Origin: FEN-1099 sp964511015
GTDB lineage: Bacteria > Lernaellota > Lernaellaia > Lernaellales > Lernaellaceae
DNA: 52,459 nt
NCBI GenBank assembly: GCA_964511015.1
Contig: CAZEDX010000027.1
Coordinates: forward strand, 1-52,459
Direction: 5' to 3'
Shown here: piece by piece, positions 8,971-17,324 of the stretch
Position numbering within the stretch: position 1 is the stretch's first letter
How the letters are laid out: every line of letters starts with the position of its first letter
Made by a program: the position numbers and the translations under genes
Notes under the pieces: model-generated
Database searches by the model: none
The model's input: only the letters and a program-made list of their open reading frames with translations
Told to the model about the DNA's origin: nothing

Positions 8971-9387
8971 CTAGGTGCAATTCCATTTTTTTTCGACGCG
9001 ATCCCAGCGCGCCTTCCAGCGGAATACCACCTCGATCGTACGGTCGGCATCTACGCGAATGGATCGCGTTTGCGGCGGGCATGGGTAACACTCATTGAAT
9101 ACACAGACTTCGGCATTGGTTGCGGCCACGGTGTAGTTGTCGATCTTGAGCTTCTTGCTGAACGACGAACCGCGGATCCAGATCTCCTCGACCGGTTCGG
9201 TCAAACCGATGTCGGCCCGAATGCCATTGAGCATTTGTGGACTGGCGCTTTGGGTGAACAACAGCATGACGCGCACTTCGCCTTGCGGTTCGTCGGCAGC
9301 AATTGCTACGGCCAGCCAGCAAAGCAAGACCACAACGGCTGTGCGGGTGACCTGGGACAATCTGCGGCGGGGAGGCAAATGTTCCAT
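8971..9387 (-). CDS. Small secreted protein of unknown function
   Basis: From the ATG at 9387 the 138-residue product has a basic start (PPRRR), a hydrophobic signal segment (AVVVLLCWLAVAIAA) and a probable signal-peptidase site before DEPQGEV. The mature part contains a compact four-Cys cluster, CVFNECYPCPPQTRS with one Cys near the end, which looks suited to disulfide bonds. I do not recognise a family. No clear Shine-Dalgarno sequence precedes the ATG; an upstream in-frame TTG at 9447 would add 20 residues ahead of the signal. It converges on the molybdopterin gene with a six-base gap and is divergent from the next lipoprotein gene. Confidence 0.6.
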   Translation of the reverse strand: MEHLPPRRRLSQVTRTAVVVLLCWLAVAIAADEPQGEVRVMLLFTQSASPQMLNGIRADIGLTEPVEEIWIRGSSFSKKLKIDNYTVAATNAEVCVFNECYPCPPQTRSIRVDADRTIEVVFRWKARWDRVEKKWNCT

Positions 9388-9426
9388 AAATAAATGGTTG
9401 CGCTGGCGCCGGAGGATGTCAACGGC

Positions 9427-9454
9427 TTGACAAGAATCGTAATCCAACTAAGAT
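9427..9454 (+). promoter_or_regulatory. Sigma70-type promoter with possible leaderless start
   Basis: TTGACA at 9427-9432, a 16-base spacer and TAAGAT at 9449-9454 face the lipoprotein gene. The expected transcription start falls at about 9461-9462, on or next to the ATG at 9462. No Shine-Dalgarno sequence is visible between the -10 box and the ATG, so the mRNA may be leaderless. Confidence 0.45.
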
Positions 9455-9461
9455 AACTAAC

Positions 9462-10712
9462 ATGAAGTGGGGCTGGGTGGTTTGTTTGGCGCTGTCGCTG
9501 ACGGTGGTGTCGTGCGCCATCGAGGACGGCAGTCCGCCGCATCGCAGTTATGACAGTCTGCTGGCGGACGGTCAGCAGGCGCTGGCAGACGGCGACGGCG
9601 AATCGGCTCGCCACTTCTTCGGTGAAGCCCTCTCCCTTCGCCCCGGCGATTCGACGGCAAGTCTCGGCCTGGTTCTCGCCGACACCCTGCAGCTTGTCTA
9701 CTTCACCGACCAGATCGTCTCCTTTGTGTTTAGTCTGTCGGGTGTTGTCGCCGCGGAATACCTTGATGATCCCGGCGGCCTGGATCCCAATGGTACGCTC
9801 GACGACACGATTCACCATTTTCTGAAACACATCTTTGAGCCGGTGCTTGACGAGTTGCTGCTGGCCCTCGACGATGCTTTGGCTGACCCAAACTTGAGCT
9901 TGCCGCTGGTCGAGTTGCCGATTTCTTTCCAAGGCGAGGTGGTTGCCGATCTGGGTGGCGAGTGGGACGCGACGGACGCGGTTTGGCTGGCGGGAACAGT
10001 GAGGTTGGTGCAAGGCGCAGTCGATTGCTTGCAGGCTACCAATCTGGACTTCGACCTCGGCATCGTCTTGGAAACTAAGGCAGTAAGAGAACTGATAGCC
10101 GGCGAATCGCTGGATTGGGTCAGCGAGATTCCGGAATTGGCCGGCGCTTTGGCCGCGATGATCAATGATCGGACCCATCCCGATGCCCTGCTGCCGCTGC
10201 CGGATGAGGGGTGGCGTTTCGTTCGTGCACAGCGCAATCTGGCATTGGGGGTTATCTATTGGGTTGACGTTTGGAAGCAGGTGGACGCGGAATCTGACGA
10301 CCCGGCAAACGAGATCCTGGGCTACGAAGATCGTAACGGCAATCAGCACCGCGAAGCCAACGAGCCGTATGCCTGGCTGGGAGGCGAGGAGCCGTTTCCG
10401 TCGTGGCTTATGACCCTGATGCCGGCCTTGTTGACGATCGGCAATGATCTTGGCGGTGCATTGGCGGAAGGAACCGATCTGGATGCAACGTCGACCACCA
10501 TCGAATCCTTCGATGTGTCGCTGCTCAACTTGATTCTTGAAACCTTCGGTTTGCCGGCGTTGGTGCCGGTGATGAAGGTCAACTTCGCCGAGCTGTTCGC
10601 CGACCCGCCGGCGGAAGAGATCAAGGATTTCTTGACCGGCGCCTTGTTGTGCGTCAGCCAAGAACCGGGGATGTTGCCAATTGTGATGTGTGTTGCCAAT
10701 CTGTGGGAATGA
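9462..10712 (+). CDS. Putative lipoprotein of unknown function
   Basis: A 416-residue protein with a lipoprotein signal (WGWVVCLALSLTVVSC, Cys about 18). The first 70 residues resemble one tetratricopeptide-like helix pair (SLLADGQQALADGDGESARHFF...GEALSLRPGD). The rest is mostly helical and rich in acidic residues, with no motif I can name. Weak EF-hand-like Asp/Asn clusters occur (for example GYEDRNGNQHREANEP). It is followed after about 20 bases by a secreted propeller gene on the same strand, so both are probably one surface-protein operon. Confidence 0.7.
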   Translation: MKWGWVVCLALSLTVVSCAIEDGSPPHRSYDSLLADGQQALADGDGESARHFFGEALSLRPGDSTASLGLVLADTLQLVYFTDQIVSFVFSLSGVVAAEYLDDPGGLDPNGTLDDTIHHFLKHIFEPVLDELLLALDDALADPNLSLPLVELPISFQGEVVADLGGEWDATDAVWLAGTVRLVQGAVDCLQATNLDFDLGIVLETKAVRELIAGESLDWVSEIPELAGALAAMINDRTHPDALLPLPDEGWRFVRAQRNLALGVIYWVDVWKQVDAESDDPANEILGYEDRNGNQHREANEPYAWLGGEEPFPSWLMTLMPALLTIGNDLGGALAEGTDLDATSTTIESFDVSLLNLILETFGLPALVPVMKVNFAELFADPPAEEIKDFLTGALLCVSQEPGMLPIVMCVANLWE

Positions 10713-10733
10713 AATACGAAGGGAGTTGATGGC

Positions 10734-11939
10734 GTGCGTTCGTTGTTGATCGGGTTTTTGATGTTGGCTGTTGCCTCGACCGCTTGGGCGGAGTTTACGA
10801 TCGTGACCGTCGACTCAGGTGGCGTCGGGGCTTCGACGGATTTGACGCTCGACACTGCTGACCGGCCGTTCGTCTGCTACTACGATGAAACCAATGGCGA
10901 TCTCAAGCTGGCGGTGCTGCTCAATGGCGAATGGCATTTGGCCACCATCGACAACGCGGGCGATACGGGTATGTATTGCAGCCTGTACATCGACAGCGGC
11001 GGCGCACCCCACATTGCCTACCGTGACAACGACGAGTGGAACGTGCGCTACGCGTATTTCGACGCCGGAGCATGGCAGCGCCAAACACTGGAATCCTACG
11101 GTGCGGTGGGGGTCGGGATCAGCATGATGCCGGCGGAGGACGGATTGCCGCGCCTGTCCTTCATCGACGATAGCGACACCGCCCTGGTCTACTTGTGGTT
11201 CGAAACGGACAACTATGCGTCGTACTACGTCGACGGGCAAAGTTCGGTCGGCGGCCAGGCAACCAGTCTATGGGTCGTCTCGAATGACTTGTCCTACATC
11301 GGCTACCAGGACGTGACGGAAGGAACCATACGCCTGGCTCGAGGCCACGCCGAAGTCTGGGACTCGATGGTGGTGGACGGAGGCGAAGCCAAGGTAGGCA
11401 CCGATAGCGGATTGGCGGTGGACAACAGCGGCGTTTTGCACCTTGCCTACTTCGATGAAACCAACGGTCGGCTCAAGTATGCGTTCGGGACGTATGGCAC
11501 GATGAGTGTAGAGGTGGTCGACGAATCGGGATGGTGTGGTTTGCCGATGGATCTGGCGCTCGATGCCGCTGGGCGACCGCATGTGTGCTACTACGACGAT
11601 GCGACTGAGAGTCTACGTTATGCTTATCGGGACGATCAGCGCTGGCATCGCTTTGTCTTGGAGAGCGGCGGCCACGCCGGGCAAGACTGCTCGTTGGTCG
11701 TGGACGGTGACGGCTTGGTGACCATCGCGTATCACGACGGCGATGATGGCACGTTGCGAGTGGCCCGGGGTGATTCGGTCGGGCTCGATGAGTTCGTCGG
11801 CGGCGACGACGACTCCGACGGCGACACCGGCGCCGACGACGACTTGAATGACGATGCAGACGACGATACCGCCAACCCCGGGTTCGGTGGTAATGCGGAA
11901 GAGGGAAGCAGTGAATCGAGCGCCGGCTGCGGCAACTGA
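10734..11939 (+). CDS. Secreted beta-propeller-like protein with Asp-rich tail ending AGCGN
   Basis: The GTG start has GAAGGGAG upstream. A signal peptide (LLIGFLMLAVASTAWA) precedes about five blade-like repeats of the type HVCYYDDATESLRYAY / HIAYRDNDEWNVRYAY / LAYFDETNGRLKYAF, as in BNR/FG-GAP-like propellers. The C-terminus is a short Asp-rich linker (GGDDDSDGDTGADDDLNDD) and a tail that ends SSAGCGN. The Asp-rich linker recurs in other secreted proteins of the window. The ending closely resembles the ending (GTSGCGH) encoded by the decayed gene at 14690-16047, so it may be a short C-terminal processing or anchoring signal. Function and ligand are unknown. Confidence 0.75.
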   Translation: MRSLLIGFLMLAVASTAWAEFTIVTVDSGGVGASTDLTLDTADRPFVCYYDETNGDLKLAVLLNGEWHLATIDNAGDTGMYCSLYIDSGGAPHIAYRDNDEWNVRYAYFDAGAWQRQTLESYGAVGVGISMMPAEDGLPRLSFIDDSDTALVYLWFETDNYASYYVDGQSSVGGQATSLWVVSNDLSYIGYQDVTEGTIRLARGHAEVWDSMVVDGGEAKVGTDSGLAVDNSGVLHLAYFDETNGRLKYAFGTYGTMSVEVVDESGWCGLPMDLALDAAGRPHVCYYDDATESLRYAYRDDQRWHRFVLESGGHAGQDCSLVVDGDGLVTIAYHDGDDGTLRVARGDSVGLDEFVGGDDDSDGDTGADDDLNDDADDDTANPGFGGNAEEGSSESSAGCGN

Positions 11940-11956
11940 ACCGCCTGACCTGAACT

Positions 11957-13234
11957 TCACTTCCAGAGTGACGACAAATAGGCCCAACGCACTCCGCCTT
12001 CGGTGAGCCAATACAACTTGCCGGTGTTCTCTTCGTAAGCCATATCGAGGACTGGGCCTCGGAGGCTGGCTTTTTTGACCACCAGATTGGATTCGGGATC
12101 GATTGCCACTAGCCGGCCGGTAGCCAACACGGCGCCATAGAGACGGTTATTGACGCGGTCGGCGACAAGATTTGCCAGCCCGAAAGGCGCGGGGACGTGG
12201 TCAATGCGTTCGAGCGTGGTGGCGTCTAGAACCACGACTTTTTGACGGAAGGGCAAGGCGACATACAGGAAGCGGTTGTCGGGCCCCAAAGTGAGGTCAG
12301 CGACCCCAAAACCGACGTGAATTTTCCGCAACTGCTCGCCGGATTCGAGGTCGAATTCCACCAGATTGCCGTAGGCCGGTTCGGCGACCAGGACGCGGTC
12401 GAGATCCTGATTGATTGTCATGTGCCGCGGCCACGGACCGATATTGCTGAGGTGGCCGATGCTGCTGCCGTTGCGAGAATCATACAGAACGATCTGGTCC
12501 CGCCCGCCGCACAAGAAAAGCCATTGGCGTTTCAGGCGATAGAAACCGACGTCGAGCAAGGGGGAACAATCCGGCAGGTCGAATTCCGCCGACAACAACT
12601 CGACCCAACCGGTTTGAGCGAATGGTCTCACTGAGTACTTGTTGCCGCGCTTCCGTAAAACACCGAAGGCGCGGGAGATCGGTGGGTCGCCGGCAACCAC
12701 CGGGGCCGGTAGCGTCGGTAATTGATAGCGGGGTGGGAAGGTCGTGATGACGCCGGCCTCGACGGCGTTGTCCCAGCCGGCGTTGTCCACGCGCACCCTT
12801 TCGCCGGGCAACTCGGCAGACGAGGAGCGCCAAGGGACGTCTGTGGCCGACAAAACCGCCAAGGCGGAGGCGATGCTGCCCAGCCACAGCAAAGTCAGCA
12901 AGGGGACGGCCAACATGCGGTGGCGGTAAAACCAGATGCCGCCAAACCCCGTGGCGATGACCAGCCCGGCGACCACCCACAGTGGTTTGGCCAGAATGAA
13001 AATCAGGGACGGCGGTAACAGGAAAAGAGCGAGGTAAGTGATGATGACGTCCAACGCGGCGGTCCAACTGCGATAGCGCGAGTGCACAAACGCCGCGACC
13101 AACACCACCAGAATGGCTCCTACGTAAAACGGCGCGAATGAGGTAGCTTGAAAGAGATGTAGCAGAACAAACAACAACGACGCAACGAAGGCTCGAGGCC
13201 CGAATGACACCAGTGCGCGTTTGCCTCGGGTCAT
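11957..13234 (-). CDS. Membrane-anchored YncE-like beta-propeller protein
   Basis: 425 residues. The first 150 form about five hydrophobic helices (FVASLLFVLLHLF, FYVGAILVVLVAAFV, VIITYLALFLLPPSLIFIL, WVVAGLVIATGFGGIWF, MLAVPLLTLLWLGSIASAL). The rest reads as a YVTN/YncE-type propeller with strand repeats such as RFLYVALPFRQKVVVLDATT and NRLYGAVLATGRLVAIDPE. A propeller displayed on the outer face of the membrane is the likely topology. No catalytic motif is seen. It converges with the secreted propeller gene (17-base gap). Confidence 0.7.
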   Translation of the reverse strand: MTRGKRALVSFGPRAFVASLLFVLLHLFQATSFAPFYVGAILVVLVAAFVHSRYRSWTAALDVIITYLALFLLPPSLIFILAKPLWVVAGLVIATGFGGIWFYRHRMLAVPLLTLLWLGSIASALAVLSATDVPWRSSSAELPGERVRVDNAGWDNAVEAGVITTFPPRYQLPTLPAPVVAGDPPISRAFGVLRKRGNKYSVRPFAQTGWVELLSAEFDLPDCSPLLDVGFYRLKRQWLFLCGGRDQIVLYDSRNGSSIGHLSNIGPWPRHMTINQDLDRVLVAEPAYGNLVEFDLESGEQLRKIHVGFGVADLTLGPDNRFLYVALPFRQKVVVLDATTLERIDHVPAPFGLANLVADRVNNRLYGAVLATGRLVAIDPESNLVVKKASLRGPVLDMAYEENTGKLYWLTEGGVRWAYLSSLWK

Positions 13235-13295
13235 TTCGCTGATCTACCGCCCGTTTCGTGGACCGACGGCCTCTGCCGGCACTCTGCGAAAAAAC

Positions 13296-14525
13296 TCACT
13301 TGGTGGTGTTGTTGTCCAACAAATCGTCGTCAGCAACCGTGTCGTCATCGGTGACAATGTCGTCATCCGCAACGGTGTCGTCGTCAACCACGGTATCATC
13401 GTCCGGCCCGGGTTCGGGCAGGTCAAACACGGCCACGGCTCGCAGTCCGTCACCCGCTCCGAAGGTTTCAGGCGTCGCCTGCATCCAGCCTTCTGCATTG
13501 CGCAACAGGAACAGCGGTCCGCCGTAGGCGCCAGTATAGCCGACCGCCCAGCCACGGGTGTCGCTGAGCAGACTGATGTCATTGACGCGGTAGTCTGTTT
13601 TGTCACCGGGCAACGACATTTCTGCCCAGTTGGTCTGGTCGCTCGAACGGTAGATCTGACTCCAGAGGCAGTCGGCAATGATGTAGCCAATGCCGCCTTC
13701 GATGAATTGAATCCGGCGGGCGGAAGTCGTCTGGCAGTCACTGGAGGCAACAAGCGGCTGGCGAATCCAGCCTTCGTCGGTGCGATGCCAGATGATGCCC
13801 TGTTGCGGACCATCGACCTGGTCATAGCCCACCACCCAGAAATGGTTGTCCGGCCCCCAGGTGAGATCAAGTACGTCCAAGGGAAAATCGGGGGTTTGCG
13901 CGACGATCGGATCCGTCACCACGGCTTGCGCGCCGTCCCACACGCCGACAAGCAGAGTCAGATTGACTTCGGCTGTGAAGTAGATGTTCTTGTCCCCAGG
14001 CACGGTGGCCAGGGAGGTCAGTCGCGTCGCCGCACCGCCAAACAAGGCGGAAGCGGGAGCCACCAATTCACTGCCGTCAAGTGCGAGACGAATCAAATAG
14101 CCGTTGTTTTGCGCATCGTTGGCGGCAAACCAGAAGGATCCGTCGCCAGTGCGGGTCGCGTCGAAGAGCAGGGCGCCGCCGGGAAAGGAAGCCGGCGTGA
14201 TGTTGATCCAACCGCCGGATTCGTAACGGTAAATGCTCTGCGCTGTGTAGACCAACCCCTGCTCGCGGTTGACAAAAATTGCGCCGACGATTTCCGAACC
14301 GCTGGGAGAAACGTCTTCTTCATTCCAACGGCCTTGGTCGTAGGAATAGACGCCATTGCCGAAGGCCCATCCGATCATGGTCGGATCGTAGACCGTCGGT
14401 GTGTCGTCATCATCGTCGCCGCCGCCGTTTTCGTCATCGCTCGATTTGCTGCAACCAAAGGCGACCAATACCGAAACGAGCGTCACGCTTAAAAGCAACA
14501 GCACCAACCAGTACCGTCGAGACAT
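13296..14525 (-). CDS. Beta-propeller lipoprotein with Asp-rich linkers at both ends
   Basis: Strong start context (AGGAGG four bases before the ATG). A lipoprotein signal (LVLLLLSVTLVSVLVAFGC) is followed by a short Asp-rich linker (SDDENGGGDDDDDT). A propeller-like body of GW-AVG and V-GYD repeats follows (for example DTRGWAVGYTGAYGGPLFLL). The tail is again Asp-rich with a (VxDDDT) period, ending LLDNNTTK. This is a surface protein of the same general class as those at 10734 and 33165. Substrate and role are unknown. The long open frame on the opposite strand is a mirror of its Asp-rich and propeller codons, not a gene. Confidence 0.75.
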   Translation of the reverse strand: MSRRYWLVLLLLSVTLVSVLVAFGCSKSSDDENGGGDDDDDTPTVYDPTMIGWAFGNGVYSYDQGRWNEEDVSPSGSEIVGAIFVNREQGLVYTAQSIYRYESGGWINITPASFPGGALLFDATRTGDGSFWFAANDAQNNGYLIRLALDGSELVAPASALFGGAATRLTSLATVPGDKNIYFTAEVNLTLLVGVWDGAQAVVTDPIVAQTPDFPLDVLDLTWGPDNHFWVVGYDQVDGPQQGIIWHRTDEGWIRQPLVASSDCQTTSARRIQFIEGGIGYIIADCLWSQIYRSSDQTNWAEMSLPGDKTDYRVNDISLLSDTRGWAVGYTGAYGGPLFLLRNAEGWMQATPETFGAGDGLRAVAVFDLPEPGPDDDTVVDDDTVADDDIVTDDDTVADDDLLDNNTTK

Positions 14526-14689
14526 TGTACCTCCTGTTGACCAGACTCAATCTCTCTTTTTACCCCAAAAGCCCAGCGTTGTAAAAGAACGCAGTCGGAG
14601 TCGATGGTTGGCTTTTGCGTTGCGCAGGAAAGCAGCTTAATAGTGGATCAGGACAGCGGCTGCACCAAAAAGAAACCGGGGTGCAAAAC

Positions 14690-16047
14690 ATGTGTCGAAA
14701 AGAACTTTTGCGATAATGTTTGACCCTCATTTTATTGTCAGCCACAGTCGACGCGGCCGACGATCTCAACGGCGAGTTGGTTATGCTGAAAGATATATCG
14801 GTGTTGCGTGTATGGGACGATTCCTACGAAAAGGGTTTTACCCGCGGCAATATAATGGCCGGCCCGATCCGAGAAATCTTCACCGGTTGTCAGTCACTTA
14901 TGGCTGCTCCTTTCCAAGTTACAACCTCGCTTACGAGTTGTTCGAGCGGCACTGTAAGATGCCGGTAGAATTTGTCGAAGAAGCGCACGGCCTCCTAGAC
15001 GGTGCATTGGCCGCCGGGATGTATCCGTACGTTCCGTTCCCGGGTCGTAATGTTGATGCGAAAGACATTGCGGTCGTCGGCGCCTCGGCGGATCTTCGGT
15101 CTTTTCGGTTGTTCGTCGCTGATCGGGTGGGACCCGCGCACGGCCGGTGACCCGGAACTGGCTGGCGAACTGGCGGTCGGCCGGAATCTCGACTGGACCG
15201 CCGTGCAGAAGAACCCGTCGTGACTGGCTCGCCAATCGTTGGTAGTTGCCCGCGTGTCGTCGCACGGCCGGCCGACGATATCCGTGGGGTGTCCCGGCTT
15301 CTTGGGGAGCCTTTCCTGCATGAACGACGCCGGGGTGTCGGCGTGGCAGCGTCAGTCGTGGCGCAATCCAACGTTCGGTCAAATGGATTTCTCCTTGCCG
15401 TTGCTGCCGATCAATCTGGCGATTCGCCAGGACTTGGAGCAAGAAGACGTTGATGGCGAGGGCGTCTGCTCGGCCAATGACGTAACCGACTTCCTGGCTT
15501 GGTAGCCGCGTTCATCGGCCTACAACGTGGTGGTGGTCGGCGCCGACTGTACTGATCATCCTTCGGTCATCATGGAACTGAGGAACTTGGAGACTGCACC
15601 ACGCTTTGATTATGACGAACCCGATTTGCCTAGACCATTGGCGGAGACCAACCATTTCCGGAAACTTGCCGATCCTTCACCTTGGCCGCGGAATGCGACG
15701 ATTTTGAACAATGTGGCAGCGTGGAACGGCAATATCACGCTCGACCGGCTGTGGGAGAATTGCGGCGATATTGAAATGGACAACAAAGGCGAGTTCTACG
15801 GCGACATGACGGCGCAGACCATGATTTTCATTCCCGCCAACAAGCGAATCGGGGTTGCGTATGCCGACCAGGGGGCGTTGGCGCCCGAACACAAACGGTC
15901 TGGCTGGATTGGGCGGACCTATTCGGCGCCTTGGCCGATGACGATTCCTATGATGACGATGCCGCCGACGATGACGTGGTTGATGACGATGTTGACGGAT
16001 CGTCGGCAGACGATGGCGAACAAGGCACCAGTGGTTGTGGTCACTGA
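14690..16047 (+). pseudogene. Decayed secreted hydrolase-like gene with several stops and frameshifts
   Basis: The recognisable protein pieces lie in four successive frames. MCRKELLR-stop-CLTLILLSATVDAADD is a signal peptide interrupted by TAA at 14714. It is followed by VWDDSYEKGFTRGNIMAG, then in a second frame YNLAYELFERHCKMPVEFVEE. A third frame gives CSSLIGWDPRT...VGRNLDW, a TGA at 15221, then RPTISVGCPGFLG, and a TAG at 15503 before SSAYNVVVVGADC. A fourth frame gives VWLDWADLFGALADDDSYDDD and the ending SGCGH. The order of motifs resembles secreted phospholipase B/C45-type N-terminal-nucleophile hydrolases (tentative). Three stops and three shifts argue for real decay rather than one sequencing error. 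Confidence 0.7.
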
Positions 16048-16052
16048 GGGAG

Positions 16053-17324
16053 CTACTTGCTTTTCAGCCGCGCCTTGGCGGCGCGAGCGTGAGCGGACAG
16101 ACCTTCCGTCTCGGCAAACGCCACCGCGTCAGAGAGAACCGGCACTAATGCTATTTCGCGGCCGGATTCCAGCCATGTGCGAATGCGCAAGAAGTGAAAC
16201 ACCGACAGTCCGCCCGTAAAACGCGCGGTACCGCTGGTCGGCAGTACGTGATTCGGTCCGGCGCCATAGTCGCCAAGTACCTCGGCGCTGCGCGACCCGA
16301 TGAACAGCGCTCCGTAGTGCCCCAACCGTTTGCCGGTTCGGCGTGCGTCCCTGGTCATCACCTCGAGGTGTTCGGGCGCCAGTTCGTTGCAGACCTCGAT
16401 GGCTTCGTCGAGTGACGAAGCTAGCACGACGATACCGTGGCGCAGGGCAGCCAACGCCGTGCGGGCTGTCGGCAGGTTTTCCAACTGCCGCGTCAGTTCT
16501 CGTTCCACTGCACCGATCAATGCGCGGTGCGTAGTAACGAGCGCGGAAAACGCATCCGGATCGTGCTCCGCTTGCGCCAGCAGATCGATGGCGACCAGCG
16601 CCGGATTAGCACTTCCGTCGGCCAGCACCACCAGTTCAGAGGGCCCGGCCAACATATCGATAGCAACGTGACCGGCGACCAGTTTTTTTGCTGCGGTGAC
16701 CCAGCGATTGCCCGGGCCGACAATGATATCGCACGGTGGCACCGAACCGGCGCCGTAAGCCAAGGCGGCAATCGCCTGCGCGCCGCCTACCGCCAACAGG
16801 GCATCGGCCCCAGCGACGTGCGCCGCGGCGAGAGTCTCGGGAGCCGGCCGGGGAGACGCGACCCAAACCGATTTCACGCCGGCCACGCGCGCCGTGATGG
16901 CGGTCATCAGAACTGAAGACGGGAGCGGAAAACGCCCGCCGGGTGCATAACAGCCCGCACGTTCCATCGGTGCAATTGTGTGTCCGGCGCGGCCGCCGGC
17001 AATTTCGACCGTCAACTCTCGCAGGCAGGCTCGTTGTTTCTCAGCGAACGTACGGATGCGGCGAGCCGTGTTGTTCAACACACGCCGTTGTGCGGCAGGG
17101 AGAGCCTGATAGGCGACGGCAAGATCACCACGGTCGAAAACCATCGGTTCGCCGCGGCGCAGATCGCCCAGTCTCTCGGCGTGGCGTCGTAGTGCGGCCT
17201 CGCCTCGGCGGCGAACGTCGTCGACAATGCGCCCGACCTGTCCAAGTGTGCCCGCATCGATCACCTCATGGCGGGACCGTTGCACTTGATCGGGCCGGAC
17301 ACGACGCAAGCGTATTGGCTTCAT
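16053..17324 (-). CDS. hisD: Histidinol dehydrogenase
   Basis: Catalyses the last two steps, histidinol to histidine, using two NAD+ and a zinc ion. The product of 423 residues carries the family signatures ERAGCYAPGGRFPLPSSVLM, GVKSVWVASPRP, IVGPGNRWVTAAKK and DMLAGPSELVVLAD. Zinc- and base-forming residues occur in LAQAEHDPDA and in the C-terminal NHVLPTSGTARFTGGLSVFHF. The ATG at 17324 overlaps the stop of the hisA-hisI-hisE gene (ATGA) with GGAG six bases upstream, so the longer frame to 17471 is not the start. It is the last gene of the his operon. Confidence 0.97.
   Translation of the reverse strand: MKPIRLRRVRPDQVQRSRHEVIDAGTLGQVGRIVDDVRRRGEAALRRHAERLGDLRRGEPMVFDRGDLAVAYQALPAAQRRVLNNTARRIRTFAEKQRACLRELTVEIAGGRAGHTIAPMERAGCYAPGGRFPLPSSVLMTAITARVAGVKSVWVASPRPAPETLAAAHVAGADALLAVGGAQAIAALAYGAGSVPPCDIIVGPGNRWVTAAKKLVAGHVAIDMLAGPSELVVLADGSANPALVAIDLLAQAEHDPDAFSALVTTHRALIGAVERELTRQLENLPTARTALAALRHGIVVLASSLDEAIEVCNELAPEHLEVMTRDARRTGKRLGHYGALFIGSRSAEVLGDYGAGPNHVLPTSGTARFTGGLSVFHFLRIRTWLESGREIALVPVLSDAVAFAETEGLSAHARAAKARLKSK

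Noticed and set aside
13221..14492. 423-codon plus-strand open frame
   Set aside because: It is antisense to the propeller lipoprotein with a clear signal peptide and strong ribosome-binding site; the frame is kept open by Asp codon repeats.
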